A stretch of DNA of 64,000 bases. Source: Halegenticoccus soli. Lineage in GTDB: Archaea; Halobacteriota; Halobacteria; Halobacteriales; Haloferacaceae. The position numbers were made by a program, and so were the translations under genes. Shown piece by piece: positions 7,778 to 16,490 of the stretch. Numbering within the stretch: the first letter of the stretch is position 1; each line of letters opens with the position of its first letter. Below the pieces are notes generated by a model that was not told the origin of the DNA, ran no database searches, and saw nothing but the letters and a program-made list of their open reading frames with translations. The stretch covers positions 496,001-560,000 of the forward strand of contig NZ_PEND01000002.1 of the NCBI RefSeq assembly GCF_002844195.1, read 5' to 3'.

Positions 7778-9628
7778 TCACTCGCGCTTCGCCGACCAGC
7801 GACCCTGCCGCGGGAGCCACGACGTCGGCCAGTAGTACTGCAGACGCGGGCTGTCCCGCGGGGGGACGTTCCAGTCGTCGTCGGTGAGGAACGTCTGGGC
7901 CAGCTTCTCCTGGATCGGGAGCACCGGCAGCGTCTGGTTCGTGACCCACGCGAGCTCCTGGATCAGCCGATCGGCCTCGTTCCCGGTCGCCTGCGAGAGG
8001 TCCGACACCATGTCGGCCGGGACGACGGTCTGCGGCGATCCCTGCGGATCGTCGAGCGGGGGGACCTCGAACTCCGACGGGACGTTCCAGATGTCCGTCG
8101 CGTCGTGGCTCGCGTAGATCCAGTCGAAGTGGAAGTACGGGTAGCTCTGGTTGTAGTTCGCCCACCCCTGCAGCGCCAGTGCGAAGTCGCCGTCCGCGTA
8201 GTCTTTCCCCCAGTACGTCGCGGTGTCCTTCGCGAGCAGCTGCGATTTGATGCCGAAATCCTTGAGGTTGCTGACGAGCGTCTCCGCGCCGGCGACCCAG
8301 TCGGTGAAGCCCGCCGGGCCCTTCACGGGCGCGTTGAGGGCCTCGCCGTTTTCGTCGACCCACGCCCCGTTCTGTTTTTCGTAGCCCGCCTCGCGGAGGA
8401 GGCTCGCGGCCTTGTCGGTGTCGGGCTCGTACCGGTCGAACGTGTCGGCGACCCCCGAGAGCCAGCCGTTTTCGATCTCGTCGTTGAACGCGCCGGTGAG
8501 CCCGGACGGGATTTCGACGGGGAGCTTGGATTCGGTCCCCGCACCGGAGTTCTTCGCGACGTTCTCGCGGTTTATCACGTGCGCGATCGCCTTGCGGACC
8601 TCGGGCTTGCCGAAGTGCTCGTTCTCCAGATTGAAGACGAGCCCCATCCCCCAGTGCCGCGGGATCAGCCCGACGCGGACGTGGTCGGGAAGCTGGCTGA
8701 GCTTGTTCTTCGGCATGAAAAGGGTCGCGGACCCGTCCGTCTTCCCGTTGATGAGCGCGTCCCAGCGCTGGGAGTTCTCCGGCAGGTAGAGGTACTCCAT
8801 CTTCGGGAAGTTGATGTTGTCCGCGTCCGGGTGGTCCTCGTACTTGGTGACGAGCGTCCGCCGGCTGTCGGCGTCCTCCCACCTGAACGGGCCGTTGCCG
8901 ACGGGCTCCGGATCCGTGAAGTTCTGGAGCTCCGCGATCGCGTCGGCCTCCTCCTCGTCGCTCCCCGCGGTCTCGATCTTCTCGAGGAACTCCCCGTAGA
9001 CGCTCTCCTTCGCGCGGAGGCGCGTGGGCTGGATGTGCGCGAGGACGACGTCCTCGTTTACGTCCTGGGCGAACTCGATCTGCGCCGTTCGCTCGTCGGG
9101 CGCGGTGACCGCCTCGGCGACGTCGTCGACGTAATTCTTGAGCGACGCGCCGGTGTACATGTCCAGTTTCAGCTGGATCATCACGTCCGTTCCGGTCACG
9201 GCGTCCCCGTCGTGCCACGTCAGCCCGTCCCGGACGGTCAATTTCAGCGTCCTGCCCTCGAACGACCAGTCGGAGACGGCGTACCCCTCGTACTCCTGGC
9301 CGCTCAGGTTGTACTGCATGAAGCGGTCGAAGAGGACGCGGCGCGCCTCGCCGTCGTTCTTGCCGTTCCAGACGTTGTACTGCGAGTCGCGGGGAACCGC
9401 CCACTGGGCGACCGTCAGCGCTTCGTCCTTCGGTTCGCCGCTCTGGTCGACCTCCACGTTTTCGGGCTGCGGGGTCGCCGTGTCGTCCTCCTCGTCGTCC
9501 GCGCTCGCCGCCTGCTGGCCGCCGCATCCGGCCAGGCCGACGGCGATTCCGGTCCCGCCGATCGCCTGAACCATCCGCCGCCGCGTCAAAGAACGTTTCC
9601 GCGAACGTTCACTGTCATTATTTCCCAT
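7778..9628 (-). CDS. ABC transporter substrate-binding lipoprotein, SBP_bac_5 type
   Basis: A 616-residue extracytoplasmic binding protein for a Dpp/Opp-type importer. The N-terminus has a twin-arginine signal (SLTRRRMVQAIGG) and a lipobox LAGC with Cys35, so it should be exported folded and lipid-anchored. An acidic Asp/Glu-rich spacer (residues 42-52) follows, and then a long domain with the family's LTWHDGDAVTGTDV motif. The gene heads the operon SBP-permease-permease-ATPase-ATPase-TrmB. The substrate may be a peptide, but the TrmB regulator at the operon's end makes an oligosaccharide equally plausible. Confidence 0.93.
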   Translation of the reverse strand: MGNNDSERSRKRSLTRRRMVQAIGGTGIAVGLAGCGGQQAASADDEEDDTATPQPENVEVDQSGEPKDEALTVAQWAVPRDSQYNVWNGKNDGEARRVLFDRFMQYNLSGQEYEGYAVSDWSFEGRTLKLTVRDGLTWHDGDAVTGTDVMIQLKLDMYTGASLKNYVDDVAEAVTAPDERTAQIEFAQDVNEDVVLAHIQPTRLRAKESVYGEFLEKIETAGSDEEEADAIAELQNFTDPEPVGNGPFRWEDADSRRTLVTKYEDHPDADNINFPKMEYLYLPENSQRWDALINGKTDGSATLFMPKNKLSQLPDHVRVGLIPRHWGMGLVFNLENEHFGKPEVRKAIAHVINRENVAKNSGAGTESKLPVEIPSGLTGAFNDEIENGWLSGVADTFDRYEPDTDKAASLLREAGYEKQNGAWVDENGEALNAPVKGPAGFTDWVAGAETLVSNLKDFGIKSQLLAKDTATYWGKDYADGDFALALQGWANYNQSYPYFHFDWIYASHDATDIWNVPSEFEVPPLDDPQGSPQTVVPADMVSDLSQATGNEADRLIQELAWVTNQTLPVLPIQEKLAQTFLTDDDWNVPPRDSPRLQYYWPTSWLPRQGRWSAKRE

Positions 9629-9655
9629 AGTTCACGTTCTGTTGTGAAATACAGT

Positions 9656-9665
9656 CTAATAAAAA
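9656..9665 (-). promoter_or_regulatory. TATA-like box for the ABC importer operon
   Basis: The minus-strand sequence TTTTTATTAG is centred about 32 bp before the ATG at 9628, predicting a transcript with only a few leader bases. The rest of 9629-9979, a 351-bp gap between two divergent genes, holds this box, the TFB promoter and no convincing gene. Confidence 0.6.
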
Positions 9666-9865
9666 CTCGGGTGTAATTCTACCACACGATTTTCAGTCAA
9701 ATTAGTGACCGGATATCCCGCCGTCGCGCGACCGTCTCCGGGGCGTCGGCGGCCACGCGAGCCGCTCGCTCTCCTCGGCGAGGCGGGCGACGCTCGATCC
9801 AATCACGGCCGGTCCGGCCGGCGGGCTTGCCACCGCCTGCTCGACGCTTATCGTATCAGCGACCG

Positions 9866-9871
9866 TATATA
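9866..9871 (+). promoter_or_regulatory. TATA-like box possibly serving tfb
   Basis: CGTATATAG lies about 110 bp before the tfb ATG, which would give a leader of roughly 85 nt. The tfb start has a ribosome-binding-like GAGGG about 8 bp before it, in keeping with a leadered transcript. Confidence 0.4.
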
Positions 9872-9979
9872 GCGGCGGAAGCGAGTCGGCGGGCTTCTTC
9901 CGAGCGGTCATTTTCGTCTCGGGGCGCCGGCCGAGGCGCCGCGTACCGCGCCGCGAACACCCGCGTAGAGGGATACCAG

Positions 9980-10948
9980 ATGAGCGTCGAATACCCACGT
10001 TACGGCGGCAGGAACGGCCTCTCGAAGGAGAGCGAACGCGAAGCGAACGGAGGAGCGGAGCGCGGGACCGACGGGGAATCCGTCCCGCGGCGCCTCGTCA
10101 GAACGAAGGAGGGCGAGCTGATCGATCCCGAGTCGGGGCTCATCGTCGAAGAGCGGTTGCTCGACTACGGGCCGGAGTGGCGCGCGTTCTCCGAGGGGGA
10201 GCGCGCAGCCAGGGCCCGAACCGGCGCGCCGATCACCGCGGCCGTCCACGACCGCGGTCTGACGACAGAGATCGGCTGGGCGAACCAGGACGCGAGCGGG
10301 CGAAACCTCTCCCCCGAGCGCCGTCGCCAGCTCTCCCGGATGCGGGTCTGGCACCGCCGCCTCCGGACGAGCGAAGCGGGCGAGCGCAACCTCCAGTTCG
10401 CGCTCTCGGAGATCGACCGGATGTCGTCCACCCTCGGGGTCTCGCGGACGACGCGGGAGACCGCGTCGGTCGTGTACCGACGGGCGCTGAAGGACGATCT
10501 CGTCCGGGGGCGGTCGATAGAAGCGGTCGCCTCGGCCGCGCTGTACGCGGTGATCCGTCAGGAGGGACTTCCGTTCAGCCTGACCGACGTCGCCGACGTC
10601 TCGCGCGTCGGTTCGGTGGAGATCGCGCGCGCGTACCGTCACCTGCGGACCCGTCTCAACCTCTCGCTCCCGCCGTCGGATCCCCGCGTGTTCCTCCCGC
10701 GGTTCTGTTCGGAGCTGGAGGTGGAGCGGACGGTCGAGCGGAGAGCGCGGTGGATCCTCGACGCGGCCGTCGCCGCGGGCCTCGACAGCGGTAAGTCGCC
10801 CGTCGGTATCGCGGCCGCCGCGATCTACCTCGCCGGCCTCATCCAGAACTCGAAGCGGTCCCAGCGGGAGGTCGCCGAGGTCGCGGGCGTGACCGAAGTG
10901 ACGATCCGACACCGGTACCACGATCTCCTCGAACTCGTCGCCGAGTGA
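9980..10948 (+). CDS. tfb: Transcription initiation factor TFB paralogue lacking zinc-ribbon cysteines
   Basis: A 322-residue TFIIB homologue. The B-finger/linker region is well kept (GLIVEE ... YGPEWRAF ... GAPITAAVHDRGLTTEIGW), followed by two cyclin-like repeats at about residues 125-215 and 225-320, the second ending in the usual TEVTIRHRY helix. In normal TFBs residues 20-50 form a Cys4 zinc ribbon; here the matching stretch (PRRLVRTKEGELIDPESGL) has no cysteine. I chose the ATG at 9980 because GAGGG precedes it and the family starts there. Haloarchaea have several TFBs with different promoter sets; this one may be specialised. Confidence 0.88.
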   Translation: MSVEYPRYGGRNGLSKESEREANGGAERGTDGESVPRRLVRTKEGELIDPESGLIVEERLLDYGPEWRAFSEGERAARARTGAPITAAVHDRGLTTEIGWANQDASGRNLSPERRRQLSRMRVWHRRLRTSEAGERNLQFALSEIDRMSSTLGVSRTTRETASVVYRRALKDDLVRGRSIEAVASAALYAVIRQEGLPFSLTDVADVSRVGSVEIARAYRHLRTRLNLSLPPSDPRVFLPRFCSELEVERTVERRARWILDAAVAAGLDSGKSPVGIAAAAIYLAGLIQNSKRSQREVAEVAGVTEVTIRHRYHDLLELVAE

Positions 10949-11064
10949 CGCGGCTCCGGCGGGAAGCGCCTCGGTTTTCGGGCGATCGACGGAACGCCTT
11001 CTCCGGGACCGGCGGTCAGTTCGGCTCGAAGCCGGATGAGAGACGTATATGCTCTCGCGCGCTA

Positions 11065-11751
11065 ATGGACCGTGTGACCGGAACGATAAGCGAGATCGAG
11101 ATCCCGGCGGACGAGTTCGCGCTTCAGCAGACGCTCGCCGCGATCGACGACGTCGCGTTCGAGATCGAACGCGTCGTCGCGCACGAACCCGACCGCGTCA
11201 TGCCGTTCGTGTGGGTGAGCGGGGCGGACGGCGACGCGATAGCGAGCGCGCTCGAATCGGACCCGTCCGTCGAAAACCTCCAACTGCTCGCCGACCTCGG
11301 CGACGAGCGGCTCTATCGGATGGACTGGGTCGACAAGATCCAGACCCTGATACGGATCCTCGTGGACGAGGAGGGGACGATCCTGGCCGCGTCCGGGAGC
11401 GAGGACCGGTGGACCCTCCGCGCGCTCTTCCCCGACCGCGGCGCGCTCTCGCAGACGCACGACTTCTGTCGGGACGCCGGGATCTCCTTCGACGTCAGGC
11501 GGGTCTACCACCTCGACGACGGTCGGGAGGGTCGGTTCGGGCTCACCGAAGAGCAGCAGGAAGCGCTCACCAGGGCGTTCGAAGGCGGGTACTACGACGT
11601 TCCGCGGCGGCGCTCGCTGACCGAACTCGCGGGCGAACTCGGCGTGTCGCACCAGGCGCTGTCGGAGCGACTCCGACGCGGGCACGGGAATCTCATCCAG
11701 AACGCCATCGTGATCGGCGACGGTGCCGAGGGCGAGAAAAAGCGGGCGTGA
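11065..11751 (+). CDS. Bat-type helix-turn-helix regulator
   Basis: A 228-residue regulator of the haloarchaeal bacterioopsin-activator-like group. The N-terminal 150 residues match the sensor-like domain common in these proteins (FEIERVVAHEPDRVMPFVWV). The C-terminal 55 residues form the HTH_10 DNA-binding domain (LTEEQQEALTRAFEGGYYDVP ... LTELAGELGVSHQALSERLRR). The ATG at 11065 is preceded by a CGTATATG box close upstream. It lies 116 bp after tfb in the same direction. The target genes are unknown. Confidence 0.85.
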   Translation: MDRVTGTISEIEIPADEFALQQTLAAIDDVAFEIERVVAHEPDRVMPFVWVSGADGDAIASALESDPSVENLQLLADLGDERLYRMDWVDKIQTLIRILVDEEGTILAASGSEDRWTLRALFPDRGALSQTHDFCRDAGISFDVRRVYHLDDGREGRFGLTEEQQEALTRAFEGGYYDVPRRRSLTELAGELGVSHQALSERLRRGHGNLIQNAIVIGDGAEGEKKRA

Positions 11752-11881
11752 GCCGATCGACGGCGCTCGACGAGTCGGGGGTCCCGGAACTTCGACGCTA
11801 TCCGTACGGAACGAAGGAATCGTCCGGCGAACGCACGCGTGAGACGCTCTCCGCGTCCGCGGGGGAGGCCGGCCCCGGCTG

Positions 11882-11890
11882 GGTTTTTCC
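11882..11890 (+). terminator. T-rich stretch after the Bat-type regulator gene
   Basis: GGTTTTTCC lies about 130 bp after the Bat-type gene stop, just before the convergent thiC end. A short T-run is the only archaeal terminator hallmark visible; there is no strong hairpin. Confidence 0.25.
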
Positions 11891-11895
11891 TTCGA

Positions 11896-13314
11896 CTAGT
11901 CGCGGCCGATCCCCGTGAACTCCGGCATCTCCGGCACCCGACTCGTATCGTGAGCCCCGGTCGGCGGGAGGTTCGCTTCGGCCGCTTCTGACGCGTCGAT
12001 GTCCGTCGCGTCGTCGATAGTCTCCATCTCCCCGTCGGCGTTCCGAGCGTCCTGATCGATCCGCATCGAGCAGAACTCCGCGCCGCACATCGAGCAGAAC
12101 CGCGCCTCTTTGTAATTGTCACCCGGGAGCGTCTGATCGTGGTAGGCCCGGGCCCGTTCGGGGTCCAGCGCCAGCTCGAACTGCCGGCGCCAGTCGAACT
12201 CGTATCGCGCCTCCGAGAGCGCGTCGTCCCAGTCTCTCGCACCGGGGAGGTCGTTCGCGAGGTCCCCCGAATGGGCCGCGATTCGATACGCCGCGAGCCC
12301 CTCTCGAACGTCTTCTTCCTCGGGCAGCCCCAGGTGTTCCTTCGGCGTGACGTAACAGAGCATCGCGGCCCCAGCTTCCGCGGCGATAGCGGCCCCGATC
12401 GCGCTCGTGATGTGGTCGTACCCGGGTGCGATGTCGGTCACGAGCGGTCCGAGGAGGTAGAACGGCGCGCCGTCGCAGACCTCCCGCTGCCGTTCGACGT
12501 TTTCCGCCACCTGGTTCATCGGGACGTGGCCCGGTCCTTCGACCATCACCTGCACGCCGTGGTTCCACGCGGTTCGAGTAAGCTCGCCGAGCGTCTCGAG
12601 TTCGGCGAACTGCGCTTCGTCGCTGGCGTCCGCAAGGGATCCCGGTCGGAGCCCGTCGCCGAGGCTGAACGTGACGTCGTGCTCGGCGAAAATCTCGCAA
12701 ATCTCCTCGAACTTCGCGTAGAGGGGGTTTTGCATCCCGTTTTCCTCGATCCACTTCGCGAGGATCGACCCGCCGCGCGAGACGATGCCCGTCTTGCGAC
12801 CGTCGGTCAGCGGGAGGTGCTCCATCAGCACGCCCGCGTGGATCGTCATGTAATCGACGCCCTGCTCGGCCTGCTTTTCGATGACTTCGAGCAGCAGCTC
12901 GTGCGTAATATCCTCCGGACTGCCGGCGCGCTTGACGGCCTCGTAGATGGGCACGGTCCCGACGGGCACCGGGGAGTGGTCGACGTTCGCCTCGCGTATC
13001 GCGTCGAGATCGCTGCCCGTACTGAGGTCCATCACGGTGTCCGCGCCGTAGTGAACCGCCGCGTGGAGCTTGCGAAGTTCGCCCCTGATGTCGCTGCTCG
13101 CGTCGCTGTTACCGATGTTCGCGTTGACCTTGGTAGCGAACTCCCGGCCGATAATCATCGGATCGAGCGCCTCGTGATGACGGTTGCGCGGAATGACCGC
13201 TCGTCCGGTCGCCACCTGCTCGCGGACGAATTCGGGATCGCGGTTTTCCCGCTCGGCGACCCGTTCCATCGCGTCAGTCACTTCCCCGTCCCGCGCTCGC
13301 TGGAGTTGCGTCAT
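11896..13314 (-). CDS. thiC: Phosphomethylpyrimidine synthase ThiC
   Basis: Radical-SAM enzyme that rearranges aminoimidazole ribotide to HMP phosphate in thiamine synthesis; cytoplasmic. The 472-residue protein shows the family blocks [39 protein letters not shown] and [14 protein letters not shown]. The C-terminal iron-sulfur cluster motif is CSMCGAEFC. The start ATG at 13314 is immediately downstream of a TATA-like box and a near-palindrome. No TPP riboswitch is apparent, since the transcript appears almost leaderless, so control is probably by a DNA-binding repressor. Confidence 0.97.
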   Translation of the reverse strand: MTQLQRARDGEVTDAMERVAERENRDPEFVREQVATGRAVIPRNRHHEALDPMIIGREFATKVNANIGNSDASSDIRGELRKLHAAVHYGADTVMDLSTGSDLDAIREANVDHSPVPVGTVPIYEAVKRAGSPEDITHELLLEVIEKQAEQGVDYMTIHAGVLMEHLPLTDGRKTGIVSRGGSILAKWIEENGMQNPLYAKFEEICEIFAEHDVTFSLGDGLRPGSLADASDEAQFAELETLGELTRTAWNHGVQVMVEGPGHVPMNQVAENVERQREVCDGAPFYLLGPLVTDIAPGYDHITSAIGAAIAAEAGAAMLCYVTPKEHLGLPEEEDVREGLAAYRIAAHSGDLANDLPGARDWDDALSEARYEFDWRRQFELALDPERARAYHDQTLPGDNYKEARFCSMCGAEFCSMRIDQDARNADGEMETIDDATDIDASEAAEANLPPTGAHDTSRVPEMPEFTGIGRD

Positions 13315-13317
13315 TTA

Positions 13318-13341
13318 CAACCCGGTAATACCACTGGATTG
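13318..13341. promoter_or_regulatory. Near-palindrome between TATA box and start of thiC (candidate operator)
   Basis: A 24-bp imperfect inverted repeat with outer arms CAACCC and GGATTG and inner GGTAAT/ACCACT segments. It occupies the space between the TATA-like box and the thiC start, where a bound repressor would block transcription. Confidence 0.4.
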
Positions 13342-13347
13342 TTAAAG
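13338..13347 (-). promoter_or_regulatory. TATA-like box for thiC
   Basis: The minus-strand sequence CTTTAACAAT is centred about 28 bp before the thiC ATG, implying a leaderless mRNA. Confidence 0.6.
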
Positions 13348-13499
13348 GTGCTGGGGCCGGTGCAGGACGAAGACGGACGGGTCGCCTTTCCGACGCGTAC
13401 TTCACCGGACGTACCCGGGCGAAAACGAGATCCGGAGCGAGCTGATCTCGGCAACGAAGCCGGACCGTCGAGAGGGCCTCGTCGTAGCGCTGCGCGAGC

Positions 13500-14879
13500 T
13501 CACAAGGGCTTGTGAACGCCGCCCGCTGCCGAGTTGACGCTCTCCGGGAGCGTCGGGTGGATGTGCATCGTCTCCGCGACGTCTTCGGCCGTCGCTCCGA
13601 GCCGGATTGCGAGCACGAGTTCGTGAACGATCTCTGCCCCCTGCTCGCCGACGATATGCGCGCCCAGCAGTTCGTCCGTGTCGGCGTCCGTGACGAGTTT
13701 CACGAACCCCTCAGTCTCTCCGAGCGCCTTCGGTTTCCCCTGCTCGGCGAAATCCTGCCGGCCGACGCCGACCTCGTGGCCCGCCTTGCGTGCCTCCCGC
13801 TCCGTCAGCCCGACGTGGCCCACCTGCGGATCGGTGAACACCGCCCACGGGACGACGCGACCTTCGGTGCTGATCTCCTCACCTTTGGCGAGGTGCCGAT
13901 ACAGCAGGTCCGCATCGTCCCGGGCCGAGTGGGTGAACATCGGCGGTCCGCTCACGTCGCCGATCGCGTAGACGCCGTCGGCAGTCGTTTCGAAGCCGTC
14001 GTCAGTCTCCACGAACCCGCCGTCGTCGGTCCGAACACCCGCGTCATCGAGCCCGATTCCGTCGGTGTTCGGCTCTCGACCCGCAGCGAGCAGCACCGCG
14101 GACGCCGTCACCTCGTCCGATCCGTCCGGACTGTCCGTTTCGACGATCGTCCGGCCTCCGCTCGACGCGAGGGCCGTCACGGACGTCCCGGTACGAACGT
14201 CGATGCCCTCGGCGGTGAACGCGTCCTCGATGACCTCGCTCACCGCCGGCTCCTCCCGCGGGAGGAGCCGGTCGGGGCGCTGAAAGACGGTCACGTCCGC
14301 GCCGAACCGGCTGTACATCTGGGCGTACTCGCACCCGACGTATCCGCCGCCGATCACGACGAGTGTGTCGGGGACCGCATCGAGATGGAGTGCGTCGGTG
14401 CTGTCGAGAACGGCTACCTCGCCGAGGCCGTCGATCGGTGGCTTCGCCGGGCGAGCACCCGTATTGATGACGATCCGATCCGCGGCGAGCGTCCGGTCGC
14501 CGGCGCGAAGCTCGCGGGCGGATTCGAACGCCCCGCGTTCTTCGATGAGTGTGACGTTATCGTTGCTCTCGACGCCCTCGTAGGCCCCCTCGCGGATGCT
14601 CTCGACGATGTCGTCCTTTCGGTCGACGACCGCCTCCACGTCGACGCGGGTGTCGCCACCGACGTCGATACCGAATTCCTCGCTTCGCCGTACGAGGTCC
14701 GCGACCTCCGCGCTCCGAATCATCGTCTTCGTCGGAATACAGCCCCGATTGAGACACGTTCCTCCGAGGAGGTTCCGCTCGACGAGCGCCACTTCCATCC
14801 CGGCGTACGCGCACTTCGTCGCGACCGGGAGTCCGGCCATCCCCCCGCCGAGAACGACGAGGTCGTACTCGTCGCTCAT
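13500..14879 (-). CDS. Class I flavin disulfide reductase (dihydrolipoamide dehydrogenase / mercuric reductase family)
   Basis: A 459-residue FAD- and NAD(P)H-dependent oxidoreductase. It has the FAD-binding GGGMAG near the N-terminus, the redox-active disulfide in GGTCLNRGCIPTK (about residues 38-50), the NAD(P)-binding VIGGGYVGCEYA near 175-186, the second FAD segment YAIGDVSGPP, and a C-terminal interface with the catalytic His-Glu pair in HPTLPE. No lipoyl domain or terminal Cys pair is present, unlike the merA in the same island. I chose the ATG at 14879 (MSDEYDLVVLGGG). It lies downstream of tlpA-ccdA on the same strand. Confidence 0.88.
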   Translation of the reverse strand: MSDEYDLVVLGGGMAGLPVATKCAYAGMEVALVERNLLGGTCLNRGCIPTKTMIRSAEVADLVRRSEEFGIDVGGDTRVDVEAVVDRKDDIVESIREGAYEGVESNDNVTLIEERGAFESARELRAGDRTLAADRIVINTGARPAKPPIDGLGEVAVLDSTDALHLDAVPDTLVVIGGGYVGCEYAQMYSRFGADVTVFQRPDRLLPREEPAVSEVIEDAFTAEGIDVRTGTSVTALASSGGRTIVETDSPDGSDEVTASAVLLAAGREPNTDGIGLDDAGVRTDDGGFVETDDGFETTADGVYAIGDVSGPPMFTHSARDDADLLYRHLAKGEEISTEGRVVPWAVFTDPQVGHVGLTEREARKAGHEVGVGRQDFAEQGKPKALGETEGFVKLVTDADTDELLGAHIVGEQGAEIVHELVLAIRLGATAEDVAETMHIHPTLPESVNSAAGGVHKPL

Positions 14880-15032
14880 AGCGCGTTTCCTCCCAGCGTT
14901 GCGCACCGACTCGTGTCGAGTTTCGTCCGTCGGGAATCGTGCCTCCGCCCAACGGAGTGTGCTCTCGTAGGTGCCATTTCACTCACGATACAACTATTCA
15001 ATGAACGTCGAATTAAAAGTGACGGGCGGTAA

Positions 15033-15839
15033 CTACGCACGTGGCCGAGGCGGCACCGACGGATCAGTAGAGGGACCGGACTTGGACGTAGTAGTAGAGC
15101 ATGTAGAGCCCGGCCCGATGAGCAGCAGGGCGCTCGCTCGCTCGACGTACGGGATGAGCGACCGAGTGCGTCGAGCCGTCTCCTCTTTCGCGACGGCGAC
15201 GAGTGCGGTCGTGACGACGAACAACCCGACCATCCCGCTTGCGTAGCCGGTGAGGACGGTGACGGCCCCCGCGATCCCGCCGGTCGAGAGCGCCGTCAAG
15301 GTGATCCCGAAGAACACCGGGGCGGTACACCCGAGTGCGGCACCGGCAAACAGCAGCCCGAAGGTGAAAAACTGTCTCGGCGAGGCGTCGCCCCACTCGG
15401 GAAGCCGGACCGACTGCGAGAGAAAGCGAGCCCGGTTCGCGAGCAGCAGGACGCCCAGACCGAGGACGATCAGTCCGACGATCGGAATGAGAACTGGAAC
15501 CACGCGCGTCAGTACGTCGCCGAGAACGCCCGCGACAGCGGCCGTGACGGCGAAGACGCTCAACATACCCAGGCTAGCGAGTCCGCCGAACAGAATGCCG
15601 CGTTGGAGACTCGCTGCCACGGACCGCCCGCCGCTCGTTCCGAAACCGGGTTCCACCGCGCGATCGTTTGTCGGTGCAGAATCCGCGGAGAGGTAGTACG
15701 AGAGATAGGCGGGCAGCATCGGGAGCGCACACGGTGAGAAGAACGATGCGACACCGCCGGAAAGCCCCCAGGCAAAGAGACCCCAGCTCACACCCCCGAT
15801 CGCGAGCGGTGCGACCGTAGCCAGTGGCCCGCTACTCAT
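15033..15839 (-). CDS. ccdA: CcdA/DsbD-type thiol-disulfide transporter, C-terminus frameshifted
   Basis: Polytopic membrane protein that moves reducing equivalents from cytoplasmic thioredoxin to outside thiols. About six membrane helices are visible. The conserved first-helix cysteine is in FFSPCALPMLPAYL and the second in GAALGCTAPVF. The last 24 residues (GPGSTCSTTT ...) look like out-of-frame sequence. In the neighbouring frame the DNA reads GLYMLYYYVQVRSLY and stops at 15064-15066, a normal CcdA ending. One missing G in the G-run at 15114-15116 (minus strand) would restore it. The gene follows tlpA by 3 bp, its natural partner. Confidence 0.85.
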   Translation of the reverse strand: MSSGPLATVAPLAIGGVSWGLFAWGLSGGVASFFSPCALPMLPAYLSYYLSADSAPTNDRAVEPGFGTSGGRSVAASLQRGILFGGLASLGMLSVFAVTAAVAGVLGDVLTRVVPVLIPIVGLIVLGLGVLLLANRARFLSQSVRLPEWGDASPRQFFTFGLLFAGAALGCTAPVFFGITLTALSTGGIAGAVTVLTGYASGMVGLFVVTTALVAVAKEETARRTRSLIPYVERASALLLIGPGSTCSTTTSKSGPSTDPSVPPRPRA

Positions 15840-15842
15840 GGG

Positions 15843-16430
15843 TTACACCAGTTTCTCGAATTCGCTCTCGAACCGGGCGACCGAAGTGACGTCCGAGTCC
15901 TTGTAGGTAGACACGCCGTTCCGATCGACGATGTAGGTCGTGTCGAGCGACGTCAGTCGATACGTCCGGACGAGTTCTCGCGTCCCCATCGCGTGAACCC
16001 ACTCCCCGCCGTACCGCGTTTTGAATTGCCGGAGGTCCTCCATGCTGTCTCGATCGGGGTCCATATCGATCGAGATCAGTCGAACGTCGTCTCCGAAGAT
16101 CTCGCGAACCCGTTTCAGGTTGTTCTCCTCCTGCTTGCAGGAGGTACACCACGCCGCCATGAAGAACAGCGCTGTCGGCTTCTTAACGGGGTGTAGTGTG
16201 ACTTCGTTACCTGCGGTCGTCTGCAAGGTGAAATCCGGGGGCTTCTGTCCGACCCCCGGTCCGGTCTCCAGGTCGGAGTTACCGGAATCAGCAGCTTTAG
16301 CGCCGCCGTCATCGCTCGACGCATTCGATCGCTGTGTCGGATTTGACGGGGACTGGTTATCGCCGAGACAGCCCGCGAGTCCGGTTGCTGTGACGCCACC
16401 GATCGTCGTAAGTAGGGTCCGTCGGTTCAT
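15843..16430 (-). CDS. TlpA-like thioredoxin-fold lipoprotein
   Basis: A 195-residue exported thiol-disulfide protein. It has an RR-containing signal (MNRRTLLTTIGG) with lipobox LAGC, a Ser/Asp-rich linker to about residue 60, and an AhpC/TlpA-type thioredoxin fold. The active site is WCTSC in FFMAAWCTSCKQEE, and the cis-Pro region is replaced by LTSLDTTYIVDRNG. It would exchange electrons with the CcdA encoded directly downstream. Possible roles are reduction of cytochrome c haem sites or supply of outside thiols to the neighbouring metal-detoxification enzymes. Confidence 0.88.
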   Translation of the reverse strand: MNRRTLLTTIGGVTATGLAGCLGDNQSPSNPTQRSNASSDDGGAKAADSGNSDLETGPGVGQKPPDFTLQTTAGNEVTLHPVKKPTALFFMAAWCTSCKQEENNLKRVREIFGDDVRLISIDMDPDRDSMEDLRQFKTRYGGEWVHAMGTRELVRTYRLTSLDTTYIVDRNGVSTYKDSDVTSVARFESEFEKLV

Positions 16431-16490
16431 AGTTCAGCGATCGTTGAGGTATTGATCTGTTATGGTCTGCGTAAGCATCAGCCGATGGTG

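Noticed and set aside
9702-9998. 98-codon minus-strand frame between the ABC operon and tfb
   Set aside because: It overlaps the tfb start and promoter region, has no family resemblance, and no ribosome-binding site or TATA box fits it.
13315-13499. TPP riboswitch before thiC
   Set aside because: The TATA box is only about 28 bp before the ATG, so there is no 5' leader long enough to form the aptamer, and no THI-box sequence is visible.
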